Assembly: GCA_031259655.1 (NCBI GenBank)
Contig: JAIRLF010000284.1
Span: forward strand, 1-5,958
Source of the DNA: Prevotellaceae bacterium
GTDB lineage: Bacteria; Bacteroidota; Bacteroidia; Bacteroidales; UBA932
DNA: 5,958 nucleotides
Direction: 5' to 3'
In this document: piece after piece, positions 4,913-5,958 of the stretch
How the letters are laid out: the number at the start of each line of letters is the position of its first letter
How positions within the stretch are numbered: the stretch's first letter is position 1
The notes under the pieces: generated by a model
What the model saw: the letters and a program-made list of their open reading frames with translations, nothing else
Told to the model about the DNA's origin: nothing
The model's database searches: none
Made by a program: the position numbers and the translations under genes

Positions 4913-4970
4913 GAGCTTATAGAAAATGAGCTTATAGAAACCTTATAGGATCCTTATAGGATCCTTATAG
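4913..4970 (+). repeat. CTTATAG tandem repeat, 15-bp then 11-bp period
   Basis: CTTATAG occurs at 4916, 4931, 4942, 4953 and 4964. The first two belong to a repeat of GAGCTTATAGAAAAT type and the last three to a perfect 11-bp repeat CTTATAGGATC, with GGATCC palindromes at 4948-4953 and 4959-4964. The 11-bp step is close to one helical turn. It is probably a replication-slippage tract; no function is recognised. Confidence 0.8.
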
Positions 4971-5274
4971 GAACGATTCACTGTGTAACGGACATGAACA
5001 CACATAGCAATGTCTTTGCGTTCTATGCGGTTTGACAAATTAAAATGACGACAATCTCGAAAGCGACAGCATAACTTGTCGGGTAAGGTGATTGAACAGT
5101 CAAAAATCACAAATTGACGCCTATAGTTTAATTTTTACGTAAGTGTAATGCCGAACCTTAGTACAGGCAAACCGAAGCTAAAGCGTAAGCGGACATTTTC
5201 GACGTCTACACAACAACCTTTCGCCATTGTCTCCGGAATCATTGATTGATTTTAATCGAAATCCGACCGTATTG

Positions 5275-5309
5275 CCTCTTTTGCATCCTGTAACAGGATG
5301 CAAAAGAGG
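5275..5309. terminator. Strong hairpin, 16-bp perfect stem with TAA loop; likely bidirectional terminator
   Basis: Bases 5275-5290 and 5294-5309 are perfectly complementary around the 3-nt loop 5291-5293. The hairpin sits 23 bp beyond the stop of the minus-strand gene and about 500 bp beyond the ketosynthase, between convergent genes, which is where a terminator is expected. There is no clear T-run outside the stem on either side, although each strand has TTTT within an arm. The position favours service of the minus-strand gene. Confidence 0.7.
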
Positions 5310-5332
5310 AATGCGGTAACTTCATCACTGCA

Positions 5333-5958
5333 TTATATTCGATTTATATTCGGCGTCAGTACAACCACAACCTTATACACTTTATTTCCGAGACAGTTAC
5401 CGGCGGCGACAGTGTAATAAAACTCTATTTTGCGTGCTGTTTCGCCGTGATATGTTATTGACGGCAATATCCCGTCTTCGTATGCCGCTTTGCCATTGAA
5501 GACCAATGCTCCCGCGTATGGCGAGGACGAGGGTGACAGATGAAGATATGTGGACGTCAAAACAGGATTCGTACTCCAGACACCGTTAGCCTCTACTCCA
5601 AACAGTTGATTTATCTGCATTACCTCTGCATGTTCCCAGCATATGGCTACAGTATCGCGAGGGGCAAATATCTTTTTATCCTTTACTACATGCAAATATA
5701 CTTTCCGCTCTTTCGACGTAGTACAATGACTGGACGCATTATATTTCAATGTGTAGACGGCAGTATTCGAAAGCGTTGAATTAAGTACGCCCGTATTGGC
5801 ATCTATTACAAGCGCTCCCGAACTTGTCCAGTTCAACGAAACCAAATCGACCGTGTCAATATATTTCGACAGGTTGACATTAGTAATGTCTGGACATACC
5901 TGTATGCGGATATCGGGATAATTAAGCGTCGTTTTACGAACCGGAACAGTAACCGGTA
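5333..5958 (-). CDS. C-terminal part of a probable extracytoplasmic protein with Ig-like repeats; 5' end outside window
   Basis: The minus-strand frame is open from the right edge (first complete codon at 5956-5954) to a TAA at 5335-5333, giving 207 visible residues; the N-terminus is beyond the window. The TTG at 5845 is internal. Composition is rich in Ser, Thr, Asn and Val with beta-strand patterning. Two Ig-like units can be aligned: residues about 17-91 (IRIQVCPDI to VYLHVV, Cys21 and Cys78) and about 103-202 (VAICWEHAE to YKVVVVLTP, Cys106 and Cys188), each with one Cys near the start and one shortly before the last strand. This suggests disulfide-bonded, exported domains of a larger surface or adhesin-like protein. 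I do not recognise the family, and no typical type IX secretion C-terminal signal is evident. It converges on the ketosynthase and shows no link to the pigment genes. Confidence 0.8.
   Translation of the reverse strand, partial: PVTVPVRKTTLNYPDIRIQVCPDITNVNLSKYIDTVDLVSLNWTSSGALVIDANTGVLNSTLSNTAVYTLKYNASSHCTTSKERKVYLHVVKDKKIFAPRDTVAICWEHAEVMQINQLFGVEANGVWSTNPVLTSTYLHLSPSSSPYAGALVFNGKAAYEDGILPSITYHGETARKIEFYYTVAAGNCLGNKVYKVVVVLTPNINRI

Larger units (their letters stand above)
4771..5332. other. 562-bp repeat-rich intergenic region with no gene
   Basis: I see no supportable coding sequence on either strand. From left to right it holds the end of the recurring motif, four palindromes at 4796-4869, a tandem CTTATAG repeat at 4913-4970, a stretch of unremarkable sequence at about 4975-5270 with minor inverted repeats (CATAG/CTATG at 5003-5027, CGACAA/TTGTCG at 5049-5081), and the strong hairpin at 5275-5309. 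TGTCTTTG at 5011-5018 is one base off the -7 consensus but has no gene to serve. The ketosynthase and the minus-strand gene converge on this region. Confidence 0.8.

Noticed and set aside
5540..5779. Plus-strand open frame opposite the Ig-like gene
   Set aside because: It is antisense to a frame with recognisable domain repeats and shows no ribosome site or similarity.
5843..5845. TTG as the start of the minus-strand gene
   Set aside because: The frame continues upstream to the window edge with sequence (IRIQVCPDI...) that forms the first strand of an Ig-like unit.

Overview
The window looks like a chromosome segment from a Bacteroidota species, probably order Bacteroidales. The support is two copies of the phylum-type -7 box (TATCTTTG), starts with weak or no Shine-Dalgarno, and proteins that resemble Bacteroidota families: an aromatic amino acid lyase close to the Flavobacterium tyrosine lyase, its fabG/ketosynthase partners, and a small uncharacterised helical protein. 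Taxonomy is inferred, not demonstrated.

Layout. (1) 1-1458 (+): most of a MIO-type aromatic amino acid ammonia-lyase, likely tyrosine-directed, with its N-terminus outside the window. (2) 1462-2627: an inserted block carrying a 5' remnant of a type I restriction-modification hsdM gene (1491-1557), a hairpin, a Bacteroidota-type promoter (1613-1642), a 154-residue protein of unknown function (1674-2138), an array of about 14 quasi-palindromes spaced almost exactly 21 bp apart (2221-2514), a second TATCTTTG box, a short motif that recurs later in the window, and the truncated start of another possible ORF. (3) 2628-2719: a second copy of the last 92 bp around the lyase stop codon. The block is therefore flanked by a direct repeat of the gene's 3' end. 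(4) 2807-4770 (+): fabG-type ketoreductase and KAS II-type ketosynthase, translationally coupled by an ATGA overlap. (5) 4771-5332: non-coding DNA with a second 21-22 bp palindrome array of different sequence, an 11-bp tandem repeat and a perfect 16-bp hairpin. (6) 5333-5958 (-): the C-terminal part of a convergent, probably extracytoplasmic protein with Ig-like repeats.

How the genes may work together. An aromatic lyase followed by fabG and a KAS II-like enzyme is typical of aryl-polyene/flexirubin/dialkylresorcinol-type pigment loci. The lyase would make 4-coumarate (or cinnamate) as a starter acid, and the ketosynthase and ketoreductase would extend and reduce the polyene chain. The carrier proteins, dehydratase, ligase and tailoring enzymes of such a pathway are not in view. 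The insertion separates the lyase from fabG by 1.35 kb, whereas the ancestral gap was about 88 bp.

The part I consider most likely to be undescribed is the pairing of the 154-residue protein with the 21-bp-phased array of palindromes. The array's arms change sequence from unit to unit while dyad symmetry and spacing are kept. A second array with the same spacing but a different palindrome lies downstream of the ketosynthase, and both arrays sit next to the same roughly 27-nt motif.
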